Source: Actinomadura rubteroloni
GTDB taxonomy: Bacteria; Actinomycetota; Actinomycetes; Streptosporangiales; Streptosporangiaceae
NCBI RefSeq assembly: GCF_002911665.1
Contig: NZ_MTBP01000005.1
Span: forward strand, 124,001-188,000
Direction: 5' to 3'
DNA: 64,000 nucleotides
Shown here piece by piece: positions 33,450-41,120 of the stretch (position 1 is its first letter; every line of letters starts with the position of its first letter). The notes under the pieces are model-generated. The model had not been told where the DNA came from and ran no database searches. It worked only from the letters and a program-made list of their open reading frames with translations. The position numbers and the translations under genes are program-made.

Positions 33450-34421
33450 ATGACCGCGGGTGTCGCCGATGTGGGGCGCAGAGCCCCGCTGCCGGACATC
33501 GCTCCCAAGCCCGTCCCCATGATCGAACGCATCAGCGTCGTGGTGTTCGTCGTGGCCCCCATCGTCGGCGTCGCCGCCGCCGTCCCGTTCGCCTGGGGCT
33601 GGGGCATCGGCTGGACCGACGTCGCGATCTTCGCGTTCCTCTACCCCTTCAACGCGCTCGGCATCACCGTCGGCTACCACCGCTACTTCACCCACCAGGG
33701 CTTCAAGGCCAAGCGCTGGCTGAAGATCGCGCTGGCCGTCCTCGGCGGGCAGGCGTGGCAGGGCTCGGTGATCTTCTGGGTGTCCGACCACCGCCGCCAC
33801 CACAAGTACTCCGACCGCGACGGCGACCCCCACTCCCCGTGGGCGTTCGGGCCCGGCGTGTGGGGCCTCACCAAGGGCCTGTTCCACGCCCACATGGGCT
33901 GGCTGTTCCGCAAGACCCGCACCTCCCGCACCAAGTACGCGCCCGACCTGCTGAAGGACCCCGACCTGCGGTTCCTCGGACGCAACGAGATCTACGTCCT
34001 CATCGCCGCCAGCACCCTGCTGGTCCCGATGGGCCTCGGCGCGCTGCTCACCTGGTCCTGGCACGGCGCCCTCACCGCCCTGTTCTGGGCCGGGATCCTG
34101 CGCGTCTTCGCCGGCGACCACGTCACCTTCTCCATCAACTCGATCTGCCACGTCTTCGGCAAGAAGCCGTTCAAGACCCGCGACGAGTCCCGCAACGTGT
34201 GGTGGCTGGCCATCCCGTCCTTCGGCGAGTCCTGGCACAACCTGCACCACGCCGACCCGACCTGCGCGCGGCACGGCGTCCTGAAGGGCCAGGTCGACAT
34301 CAGCGCCCGCACCATCTGGCTGTTCGAGAAGCTCGGCTGGGTCTGGGACGTCCGCTGGCCCGACGCCGACCGGCTCGCCGCCCGCCGCGCCCAGCCCGAC
34401 CCCGAACCCGCCGCCGCCTGA
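33450..34421 (+). CDS. Acyl-CoA (stearoyl-type) desaturase
   Basis: A 323-residue membrane di-iron desaturase with histidine boxes HRYFTH, HRRHH and NLHHADPTCARHG, plus the family stretch SDRDGDPHSPW. These match delta-9-type acyl-CoA desaturases. Four membrane helices lie in two pairs. AAGGAG stands before the ATG at 33450. The next gene, a fatty acyl-AMP ligase, follows after 68 bases on the same strand, so the product may be an unsaturated acyl chain that is then activated. Confidence 0.92.
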   Translation: MTAGVADVGRRAPLPDIAPKPVPMIERISVVVFVVAPIVGVAAAVPFAWGWGIGWTDVAIFAFLYPFNALGITVGYHRYFTHQGFKAKRWLKIALAVLGGQAWQGSVIFWVSDHRRHHKYSDRDGDPHSPWAFGPGVWGLTKGLFHAHMGWLFRKTRTSRTKYAPDLLKDPDLRFLGRNEIYVLIAASTLLVPMGLGALLTWSWHGALTALFWAGILRVFAGDHVTFSINSICHVFGKKPFKTRDESRNVWWLAIPSFGESWHNLHHADPTCARHGVLKGQVDISARTIWLFEKLGWVWDVRWPDADRLAARRAQPDPEPAAA

Positions 34422-34489
34422 CGCCCGGGCCGACGCCCGGCGTCGGGCGCCGGCCCGACCACCCCGTCCCTCCACTGGAGCGCCCCCTC

Positions 34490-36247
34490 ATGACCACCCT
34501 CAAGGAACTCGACCGCACCCCCCTCGTCCAGCGCCTCGCCAAGTGGGCGCAGCTCTACCCCGACGACCGCGCCTACACCTACATGGACTACAGCGAGGAC
34601 GTCGACGGCGTCGCCGTCGACATGACGTGGGGCGAGCTGGACCAGCGCGCCCGCGCGCTCGCCGCCACCCTGCGCCAGGTCACCGACCCCGGCCAGCGCG
34701 CCGCGCTGCTGGCCCCCCAGACCCTCGACTACATCATCGGGTTCCTCGGCTGCATGTACGCGCGGGTCGTCGCCGTCCCGCTGTTCTCCCCGGACCTGCC
34801 CGGCCACGCCGACCGGCTCCTGGCCGTGTACTCCGACTCCGAGCCCGAGACCGTCCTGACGATCACCTCCGCGCTCCCGCACGTCGAGGCGTTCTTCGAC
34901 CAGAACACCGTCCCGCGGCCCAAGCAGATCATCACCGTCGACACCATCGACACGTCCCTCACCTTCGAGGACGAGCCGATCTCCCCCGACGACCTGGCCT
35001 ACCTGCAGTACACCTCCGGGTCCACCCGCGTGCCCGCCGGCGTCATGCTCACCCACGGCAACCTCGCCGTGAACGCCGAGCAGTGCTGGGGCGTGTTCGA
35101 CGGCATCCCGCGCGTGTCGACCGGCGTGAACTGGCTCCCGCTGTTCCACGACATGGGCCTGGTCACCGCCGTCGGCCTGCCCATCGCCTACGCCAGCCCC
35201 GCCGTCCTGATGGACCCCGTCGCGTTCATCATGCGGCCCATCCGCTGGCTGGAGCTGCTCAGCAAGCAGGGCCACGCGTTCACCTGCGCCCCCAACTTCG
35301 CCTACGAGTACCTGGCCACCAAGGTCAGCGACGAGGAGAAGGCCGGGCTGGACCTGTCGGGCGTCCAGGTGTTCATGAACGGCGCCGAGACCATCCGCGA
35401 GGAGAGCCTGCAGCGCTACCTCGACGCCTACAGCCCCTACGGGCTGCGGCCCGAGGTGCAGGTCCCCGCCTACGGGCTCGCCGAGGCCACCGTCTACGTG
35501 GCGTCCTCGTCCCGGTACGAGCTGCCGACCGTCCGCGCGTTCGACCGCGACGCCCTCAACGCCGGCGTGCTGGAGCCGTGCGACAAGGACGCCGAGCGCG
35601 CCAGCGTCCTGGTCGGCTGCGGGCAGCCCTACGGGCAGCTCGTCGCGATCGTCGACGCCGACACGGGCGAGCGCAAGCCCGACGGGCACATCGGCGAGAT
35701 CTGGATCCACGGCCCCAACGTCACCGCCGGGTACTGGAACCGCCCCGAGGAGACCGCCCGCACCTTCGGCAACAAGCTCGCCGGCGAGCGCGGCGACCTG
35801 CCCGAGGGCCCGTGGCTGCGCTCGGGCGACCTCGGCGTCTGGTACGAGGGCGAGCTGTGGATCACCGGCCGCATCAAGGACCTCGTCATCATCGACGGCC
35901 GCAACCACTACCCGCAGGACCTGGAGTACACCGCGTTCCACGCCCACGAGGGCGTCCGCCGCGGGTACGCCGCCGCGTTCTCGGTGGACGGCGAGGAGGG
36001 CGAGGTCCTCATCATCGTCGCCGAGCGCAACCGCCGCGTCCCCATCAAGCGCCTCGACCCGGTCGCCGTGACCGACGCCGTCCGCGCCGCCGTGCAGCAG
36101 CACCACGACGTCCGCGTCCACGAGCTGGTCCTCATCGAGCCCGGCGGGCTCGTCCGCACCAGCAGCGGCAAGGTGTCGCACACCGCGACCCGCAAGGCCT
36201 ACCTGGACGGCGCGCTGCCCGTCACCGACCTGAGCGCCGAGGGCTGA
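34490..36247 (+). CDS. Fatty acyl-AMP ligase (FAAL)
   Basis: A 585-residue adenylate-forming enzyme. Core motifs are LAYLQYTSGSTRVPAGVMLT, GVNWLPLFHDMGLV, AYGLAEATVYV, LRSGDLGVW, GRIKDLVIIDGRNHYPQDLE and SSGKVSH. FHDMGL and the DGRNHYPQD hinge region point to FAAL rather than acyl-CoA ligase. FAALs form acyl-AMP and load an acyl carrier protein or PKS. No ACP or PKS gene is adjacent; the cluster starting near 50 kb is 14 kb away. The desaturase just upstream likely belongs to the same operon. Two hairpins follow the stop. Confidence 0.9.
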   Translation: MTTLKELDRTPLVQRLAKWAQLYPDDRAYTYMDYSEDVDGVAVDMTWGELDQRARALAATLRQVTDPGQRAALLAPQTLDYIIGFLGCMYARVVAVPLFSPDLPGHADRLLAVYSDSEPETVLTITSALPHVEAFFDQNTVPRPKQIITVDTIDTSLTFEDEPISPDDLAYLQYTSGSTRVPAGVMLTHGNLAVNAEQCWGVFDGIPRVSTGVNWLPLFHDMGLVTAVGLPIAYASPAVLMDPVAFIMRPIRWLELLSKQGHAFTCAPNFAYEYLATKVSDEEKAGLDLSGVQVFMNGAETIREESLQRYLDAYSPYGLRPEVQVPAYGLAEATVYVASSSRYELPTVRAFDRDALNAGVLEPCDKDAERASVLVGCGQPYGQLVAIVDADTGERKPDGHIGEIWIHGPNVTAGYWNRPEETARTFGNKLAGERGDLPEGPWLRSGDLGVWYEGELWITGRIKDLVIIDGRNHYPQDLEYTAFHAHEGVRRGYAAAFSVDGEEGEVLIIVAERNRRVPIKRLDPVAVTDAVRAAVQQHHDVRVHELVLIEPGGLVRTSSGKVSHTATRKAYLDGALPVTDLSAEG

Positions 36248-36284
36248 CCCGCCCGGGACCCCGTGAACCCGCCCCCCAGGGGGC

Positions 36285-36340
36285 GGGGCGGCGGCCCGTC
36301 ACCGCACGCCGAGGGGGCGCCGGTGACGGGCCGCCGCCCC
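36285..36340 (+). terminator. Long hairpin after the FAAL gene
   Basis: A perfect 20-bp inverted repeat (36285-36304 with 36321-36340) and a 16-base loop, with no T-run. It is the first of two tandem hairpins. Confidence 0.6.
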
Positions 36341-36359
36341 TTCCGGGGCCGGAAACGTG

Positions 36360-36395
36360 AAAGGCGCCCGGCGGGACCTCCCGCCGGGCGCCTTT
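36360..36395. terminator. Intrinsic terminator between FAAL and esterase genes
   Basis: A 16-bp stem with a 4-base loop (36360-36375 with 36380-36395), running into TTTTT on the plus strand. It also lies 14 bases beyond the esterase stop and can serve both strands. Confidence 0.8.
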
Positions 36396-36408
36396 TTCCG
36401 CGCTCAGG

Positions 36409-37440
36409 TCACTGCACGGGGTCCGCGCCGATCGACTTCATCAGCGTCGGCCAGATGAAGGTCGCCTCGCGGATCCACGCCGGCCAGTTGTGCCGTCCGT
36501 CGCCGTAGATGTGCGCGGTGTAGGGGACCTTCGCCTCGTCCAGCTTCTTCTGGAACTCCTTGTTGTCCGAGCCGATCGCGATCTCGCTCAGCAGGCCGAT
36601 GTCCCACGGCGCCACGTTCGGGTCGCCCGGGCCCGGACGGCCCGTCGTCCCCGACGAGAAGAAGATGCCCGTCCCGCGCAGCTTGTCCACCAGCGACGCC
36701 GGGTCGTGGGCCTTCCAGTTCGCGTCGTCGGCCCACGGGATGCCCCAGATCGCGTACGGGTCCTGGCCGTTGCCCGCGTTGGTGAACATCAGCATCGCCG
36801 GCATCCCCGGCGACCGCATCGACAGCGTCCCGCTCAGCGACGCCACGTACTTGAAAATCCCCTGGTGCCGCGCCGCGTAGCTCATCGCGCCCTGCGCGCC
36901 CGAGGAGTTCCCGATCGCCGCCGCGACCGAACTGGCCCCGTAGTTGCGCTCGACCAGCTCGCGGACCTCGGTGGTGTGGAACGTCTCCCACTTGGGAGTG
37001 CCGCCCTTGCCGTAGTTGTACCAGTCGGTGTACGAGCCGTTCTCGCCCTCCGGCATCACGACCAGGACGTTGTACTTGCGCGCCCAGTCCTCGATGTCGG
37101 TGTTCTTCGTCCAGGACGTGTAGTTGTCCTGGCCGCCGTGGAAGGCGTACAGCACCGGGTACTTCGTCGAGGAGCCCCGCGTCCAGCCCTTGGGCAGCAG
37201 CAGCCGCGTCTTCACCGACTTGCCGAGCGACGGCGAGGAGATCGTGATGTCGACCTCCCCGTCGGCGACCTGCTGCTCACCGGTGATCTTGGCGCCGGTG
37301 TCGGCGGCGGTGAAGCCCGCCGCCGACACCGGGACCACGGCCACGACGCCCGCACCGGCCGCCAGCGCGGCACCGACCGCCGACGCGGCCAGGGAACGGC
37401 GCCACCGCACGCGGGGTCTGACGGTTACGGAGAGGGTCAT
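36409..37440 (-). CDS. Secreted alpha/beta-hydrolase esterase (antigen 85/EstD-like)
   Basis: A 343-residue exported protein. A basic N-terminus and hydrophobic stretch (ASAVGAALAAGAGVVAVV) form a signal peptide cleaved near VSAAG. The mature part is of the esterase/mycolyltransferase superfamily: LLPKGWTRGSSTKYPVLYAF, HGGQDNYTSW, VVMPEGENGSYTDWY, the nucleophile elbow IGNSSGAQGAM and the terminal DGRHNWPAW with the catalytic histidine. Organisms without mycolic acids carry such enzymes as general esterases; the acyl substrate is unknown. GGGAG precedes the ATG at 37440. Confidence 0.85.
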   Translation of the reverse strand: MTLSVTVRPRVRWRRSLAASAVGAALAAGAGVVAVVPVSAAGFTAADTGAKITGEQQVADGEVDITISSPSLGKSVKTRLLLPKGWTRGSSTKYPVLYAFHGGQDNYTSWTKNTDIEDWARKYNVLVVMPEGENGSYTDWYNYGKGGTPKWETFHTTEVRELVERNYGASSVAAAIGNSSGAQGAMSYAARHQGIFKYVASLSGTLSMRSPGMPAMLMFTNAGNGQDPYAIWGIPWADDANWKAHDPASLVDKLRGTGIFFSSGTTGRPGPGDPNVAPWDIGLLSEIAIGSDNKEFQKKLDEAKVPYTAHIYGDGRHNWPAWIREATFIWPTLMKSIGADPVQ

Positions 37441-37652
37441 GACACTCCCAGGGGGCCTGCGAAGACGAAAGAAGCGGCCGGCACCGGCCGCGCGACTAGT
37501 GCGCCGAGTGTCGCGGAACCGTCCAAGACGATCTATGGGTCCGGGTGACAAGAAAAACGGGCCGTCCTGTGCCATGGTGAGTCCGCCGGCCGCGCCCGCG
37601 ACCGTGCGTCGCCGCCACGGCCCGCGCCGTCACGCTCCGCGCGCCCCGCAGG

Positions 37653-38249
37653 TCACTCGCCGACGGCCGCGCCCGCGTCGTGCGCGGGCTCGGGGCGCGC
37701 CTCCCACTCCCGCCGCAGCATCGCGTACACGACCTCGTCGCTCCACTCGCCCTTGACCAGCTCGTTCTCCCGCAGATGCGCCTCCCGGCGCATCCCGAGC
37801 CGCTCCAGCACCCGCGCCGACGCCTCGTTGCGGGCGTCGATGCGGCCCACGATCCGGTGCAGGCCGAGCTCCTCGAAGCCCAGCCGCAACCCCTCGGCCG
37901 CCGCCTCCGTCGCGTACCCGTGGCCGTGGAAGTCGGGGTTCAGGACGTAGCCGATCTCGCCCTGGCAGTGCGCGCGGCTGGACCACTGCAGGTTGACCTC
38001 GCCCATCAGCGCGCCGGAGTCGGCCGCGACGACCGCCGCGACCAGCCAGTCGCCCTCGCGCTCCAGCGTCGCCGCGTCCATCTTCTGCCGCAGGAACACC
38101 CGCGACTCCTCCAGCGTCCGCGGCTCCCACGCCAGGAACCGCGCCACCTCCGGCTGGGACTGGTAGGCGTACAGGCCCTCCAGGTCGCCGGGCTGGAACG
38201 GCCGCAGCAGCAGGCGCCGGGTACGGAGCGGGTATCGGGGGCGAAGCAC
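37653..38249 (-). CDS. GNAT acetyltransferase (RimJ/RimL type)
   Basis: A 198-residue GNAT protein beginning with the typical LRTRRLLLRPFQPGDLEGLY, with the acetyl-CoA loop in LNPDFHGHGYATEAA and the C-terminal NEASARVLERLGMRREAHLR. It transfers acetyl to a protein N-terminus or a small amine; the substrate is unknown. The GTG at 38249 has AGGA five bases before it. Confidence 0.85.
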   Translation of the reverse strand: MLRPRYPLRTRRLLLRPFQPGDLEGLYAYQSQPEVARFLAWEPRTLEESRVFLRQKMDAATLEREGDWLVAAVVAADSGALMGEVNLQWSSRAHCQGEIGYVLNPDFHGHGYATEAAAEGLRLGFEELGLHRIVGRIDARNEASARVLERLGMRREAHLRENELVKGEWSDEVVYAMLRREWEARPEPAHDAGAAVGE

Positions 38250-38359
38250 ACGACGATCCTAGGACGCGCGCCCCCGAACGCAACGGCGCGTTCGGAGAAT
38301 TTCACATCGTACGGACGGCGACGGCCCCGTCACCACCCGTCACGGCCTGTCGCCGCGTG

Positions 38360-39136
38360 TCAGCCGCGCCCCACGAATGACGGCATCCCCGTCGCCAGCA
38401 CCGACATGAACTGCACGTTCGCCTCCGGCGGCAGCTCCGCCATGTAAAGGACGCCCGCGACCGCGTTCGCCACGTCCATCACCGGCTCGGCGCGCACCGA
38501 CCCGTCGGCCTGCAGCGTCCCCGCGCCGAACGGCCCCGTCATCTCCGTCGCGGCGTTCCCGATGTCGATCTGCCCGCACGCGATGCCGTGCGCGCGGCCC
38601 TCCAGCGACAGCGCCTTGGTCAGCCCCGTCACCGCGTGCTTGCTCGCGGTGTAGGCCACCGACCGGGGACGCGGCGTGTGCGCCGACAGCGACCCGTTGT
38701 TGATGATCCGGCCGCCGCGCGGGTCCTGGCCGCGCATCAGCGCGAACGCCGCCCGCGCGCACAGGAACGCGCCGGTCAGGTTCGTCGCGATGACGGCGTC
38801 CCACTCGGCGACCGGGAACTCCTCCACCGGCGCGGGCGCCCCGAACACGCCCGCGTTGTTGAACAGCAGGTCCAGCCGCCCGAACCGGCCGGCGACGGCG
38901 GCGAACAGCGCGTCCACCGACTCCGGGGACGTCACGTCCGCCGCGACCGTCAGGGCCCGGTCCGCCGCGCCGCCGCCCGCCGCGCGGGCGGTCGCCGCCA
39001 GCGGCTCCGCGCGGCGCCCCGCCAGCGCGACCCGCCAGCCGCGGGCCAGCAGCGCCGCCGCCACCCCGGCGCCGATGCCCGAGCCCGCGCCGGTCACCAG
39101 CGCCACCCGTCCCGCGTCCCGTCCCGCGCCGTCCAC
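38360..39136 (-). CDS. SDR-family oxidoreductase
   Basis: A 258-residue classical short-chain dehydrogenase: cofactor loop VTGAGSGIGAG, LFNNAGVFG, catalytic NNGSLSA and YTASKHAVTG. It lacks the usual C-terminal VDGG and ends in a longer tail, as in several SDRs of the sepiapterin/DHRS type. Substrate unknown. I set the start at the GTG 39136 because GGGAGG lies four bases before it; an ATG 24 bases upstream (39160) has no ribosome site. Confidence 0.85.
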   Translation of the reverse strand: MDGAGRDAGRVALVTGAGSGIGAGVAAALLARGWRVALAGRRAEPLAATARAAGGGAADRALTVAADVTSPESVDALFAAVAGRFGRLDLLFNNAGVFGAPAPVEEFPVAEWDAVIATNLTGAFLCARAAFALMRGQDPRGGRIINNGSLSAHTPRPRSVAYTASKHAVTGLTKALSLEGRAHGIACGQIDIGNAATEMTGPFGAGTLQADGSVRAEPVMDVANAVAGVLYMAELPPEANVQFMSVLATGMPSFVGRG

Positions 39137-39175
39137 CGCGCCTCCCTTCGGCGCGATCATCGAACCACACGCCGG

Positions 39176-40300
39176 TCAGCCCGTCGCGACCCACTCCACC
39201 CGGTGCGCCTCGGTCGGGTCCGGGGCCTCCCAGCGGCGCGCGAGCCGGCCGATCACCGCGTCCGGGACCGGGACGGGCCGCGCCCGGTTGCGGGCCCGCA
39301 GCACGTGCGGCGGCGCCTCCACCGCCACGACCTCCACCCGCGCCCGGTAGGACGCGGCCAGCCCCACGCACTGCTCGCGGAGCTGCCGCGACACGTTCGT
39401 GGCGTTCCACGCGAACGGCCGCCCCGCCCGCAGATGCCCCCGCGCCGCCTCGAACGCCGCCGCCGCGACCGGCCGCTGGTCGCCCGCCGGGTCCACGCCG
39501 AGCGCGCGGCGCAGCGCGTCCAGGCTCACCACCGGCACGCCGGGGCGGTGCGCGGCCAGCCACGTGTCCTTGCCCGCCCCCGGCAGCCCCGACATCACCG
39601 TCACCGTCGCGCGCGTGTCGTCGTAGGCGGCGTAGGACGGGTCGCGCCCGTCCTTGCGGAAGTACCAGAAGCGGGCGTGGTCGGAGGGGAACGCGCGCGG
39701 ACGGTCCAGGCACTCCTGCTCGGCGCAGTACTCGGCGAACAGCGCGATGCTGTCCAGCACCTGCGCGGCGTCCCCGCAGACCCGGCCGAGCAGGTCGGCG
39801 GTCGCCAGCAGCGCCAGGTCGTCGTTGCGGGCCACGAGGCTCACCCGGAACGCGATCCGCTGCAGGTCCGGGCGCTCCAGCGCCCAGAACGGCACCTGGT
39901 GGTGGCGGACCAGCGCCGCCACGTGCTCCCGCCACGCCGGCGGCGCGCCCAGCTCCCACAGGATCCGCCGCACCATCAGGTCCCCGGCCCGCGAGTGCCC
40001 GGGCGCGGTGATCCGCCCGCCGTCCTCGTGCCGCGTGCAGGACGGCTTGGCGACGTCGTGCATCAGCACCGCCGTGAACAGCCGCACCCGCTCGGCCTCC
40101 GGACGCGCCCGGAACTCCGGCAGCGCCGCCATCGCCTCGCACGCCATCCGCGTGTGGACCTCCACGTCGCCCTCGGCGTGGTGGACGGCGTCCTGCGGCA
40201 CCCCCGCAAGGTCGCGCACCCACCCGAACGCGTCCCGGATCCGGTCCCACGGGACGTCCCAGCGCGGCGGCGCCGGGCACAGCTCAGCCAGAACGCGCAT
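39176..40300 (-). CDS. HD-Pnk: HD phosphoesterase fused to polynucleotide kinase
   Basis: A 374-residue two-domain protein. Residues 1-215 form an HD phosphohydrolase domain (VEVHTRMACEAM, then LMHDVAKP with His81-Asp82, and later histidines GHSRAGD and RHHQVP). Residues 230-374 are a P-loop kinase with GLPGAGKDTW (238-247) and an arginine-rich lid (RARNRARPVPVPDAVIGRL). This order equals that of Runella HD-Pnk, which removes 2',3'-cyclic phosphate ends and phosphorylates 5'-OH ends. The neighbouring RNA ligase gene overlaps its start by 17 bases, so end healing and sealing are encoded together. Confidence 0.8.
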   Translation of the reverse strand: MRVLAELCPAPPRWDVPWDRIRDAFGWVRDLAGVPQDAVHHAEGDVEVHTRMACEAMAALPEFRARPEAERVRLFTAVLMHDVAKPSCTRHEDGGRITAPGHSRAGDLMVRRILWELGAPPAWREHVAALVRHHQVPFWALERPDLQRIAFRVSLVARNDDLALLATADLLGRVCGDAAQVLDSIALFAEYCAEQECLDRPRAFPSDHARFWYFRKDGRDPSYAAYDDTRATVTVMSGLPGAGKDTWLAAHRPGVPVVSLDALRRALGVDPAGDQRPVAAAAFEAARGHLRAGRPFAWNATNVSRQLREQCVGLAASYRARVEVVAVEAPPHVLRARNRARPVPVPDAVIGRLARRWEAPDPTEAHRVEWVATG

Positions 40301-41072
40301 ACAGCACCCCCGGGTCGGCCAGGCCGTTGGCGACGATCGGGAGGTCCAGCCAGTGCGACCCCGCGTCCAGCACCGCCGTCACGAACCCCGCCCGGACCCA
40401 CTTGTAGCGGCCCACCGTCCGGCCGCCCTCCTCCACCTTCACGTAGAGGCCCTCCATCTCCTCGGCCGCGTCGGTCTCGGCCGCGACCCGGCCCGGGTCG
40501 GCGCCGCCCGCCTCAGCGGCCGCGGCCAGCGCGTCCCGCCAGCGCGGCGTCCGGCACCTCGACGGCCCGACCAGCGCGGTCAGGTCCTCCAGCCGGCGCA
40601 GCGCGCCCTCGAACAGGACGGGCACCGCCGCCACCGGCGTCCCCGCCAGAAGCTCGGCGCGCGCGGGCGTGGACAGGAACGTCCCGTCCCGGCGGTCCAG
40701 GACGTCGAACGCGCAGAAGTAGTGCGGCAGCGCGTCGTAGAAGACGGTGTGCTTGGCGTACAGCCACTCCCCGTACAGGACGTACCGGTCGGCCAGGCGC
40801 GGGTGCAGCACGTCGCGCACCGACGCCGCCCACGCCTTCAGCGGCGCGAACTGCCGCTCGCGCGGCCCGCCCGACAGGTAGTGCCCGCGGCTCTGCAGCA
40901 GCAGCTCGCCGCCGGAGCCGAAGCTGATGCCCGCGTTCGCGCCGTCCAGCTTCTCCTCCACGACCAGGTGCCGTCCGGCGATCTCGGTGAACGGCGCCGC
41001 CGCCAGGTCGTGGTCGCCGGGCTGCAACCGCGACCCCGCCAGATGCCGCGTCCGCGGGTACTTGCGAAGCAT
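40284..41072 (-). CDS. RNA ligase family protein
   Basis: A 262-residue nucleotidyltransferase of the RNA ligase superfamily. The nucleotidyl lysine lies in VVEEKLDGANAG (Lys41, motif I KxDG), motif IIIa-like YVLYGEWLYAKHTVFYD, motif IV EEMEGLYVKVEE and motif V GRYKWVRAGF follow. All catalytic motifs are present, but there is no extra C-terminal domain. It should join 3'-OH and 5'-phosphate ends using ATP. The end overlaps the HD-Pnk gene, which prepares such ends. The pair makes a complete heal-and-seal unit for RNA, tRNA or nicked DNA. Confidence 0.82.
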   Translation of the reverse strand: MLRKYPRTRHLAGSRLQPGDHDLAAAPFTEIAGRHLVVEEKLDGANAGISFGSGGELLLQSRGHYLSGGPRERQFAPLKAWAASVRDVLHPRLADRYVLYGEWLYAKHTVFYDALPHYFCAFDVLDRRDGTFLSTPARAELLAGTPVAAVPVLFEGALRRLEDLTALVGPSRCRTPRWRDALAAAAEAGGADPGRVAAETDAAEEMEGLYVKVEEGGRTVGRYKWVRAGFVTAVLDAGSHWLDLPIVANGLADPGVLYARSG

Positions 41073-41120
41073 GGAGCAGTTGTAACGGCGGCGGACGGCC
41101 CGCACCAACCGGTTTTCCCC

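Noticed and set aside
34490..36247. FAAL as starter-loading enzyme of the PKS cluster
   Set aside because: It lies 14 kb before the first cluster gene, with repair, regulator and transporter genes between, and in an operon with a desaturase. The link cannot be supported from position alone.
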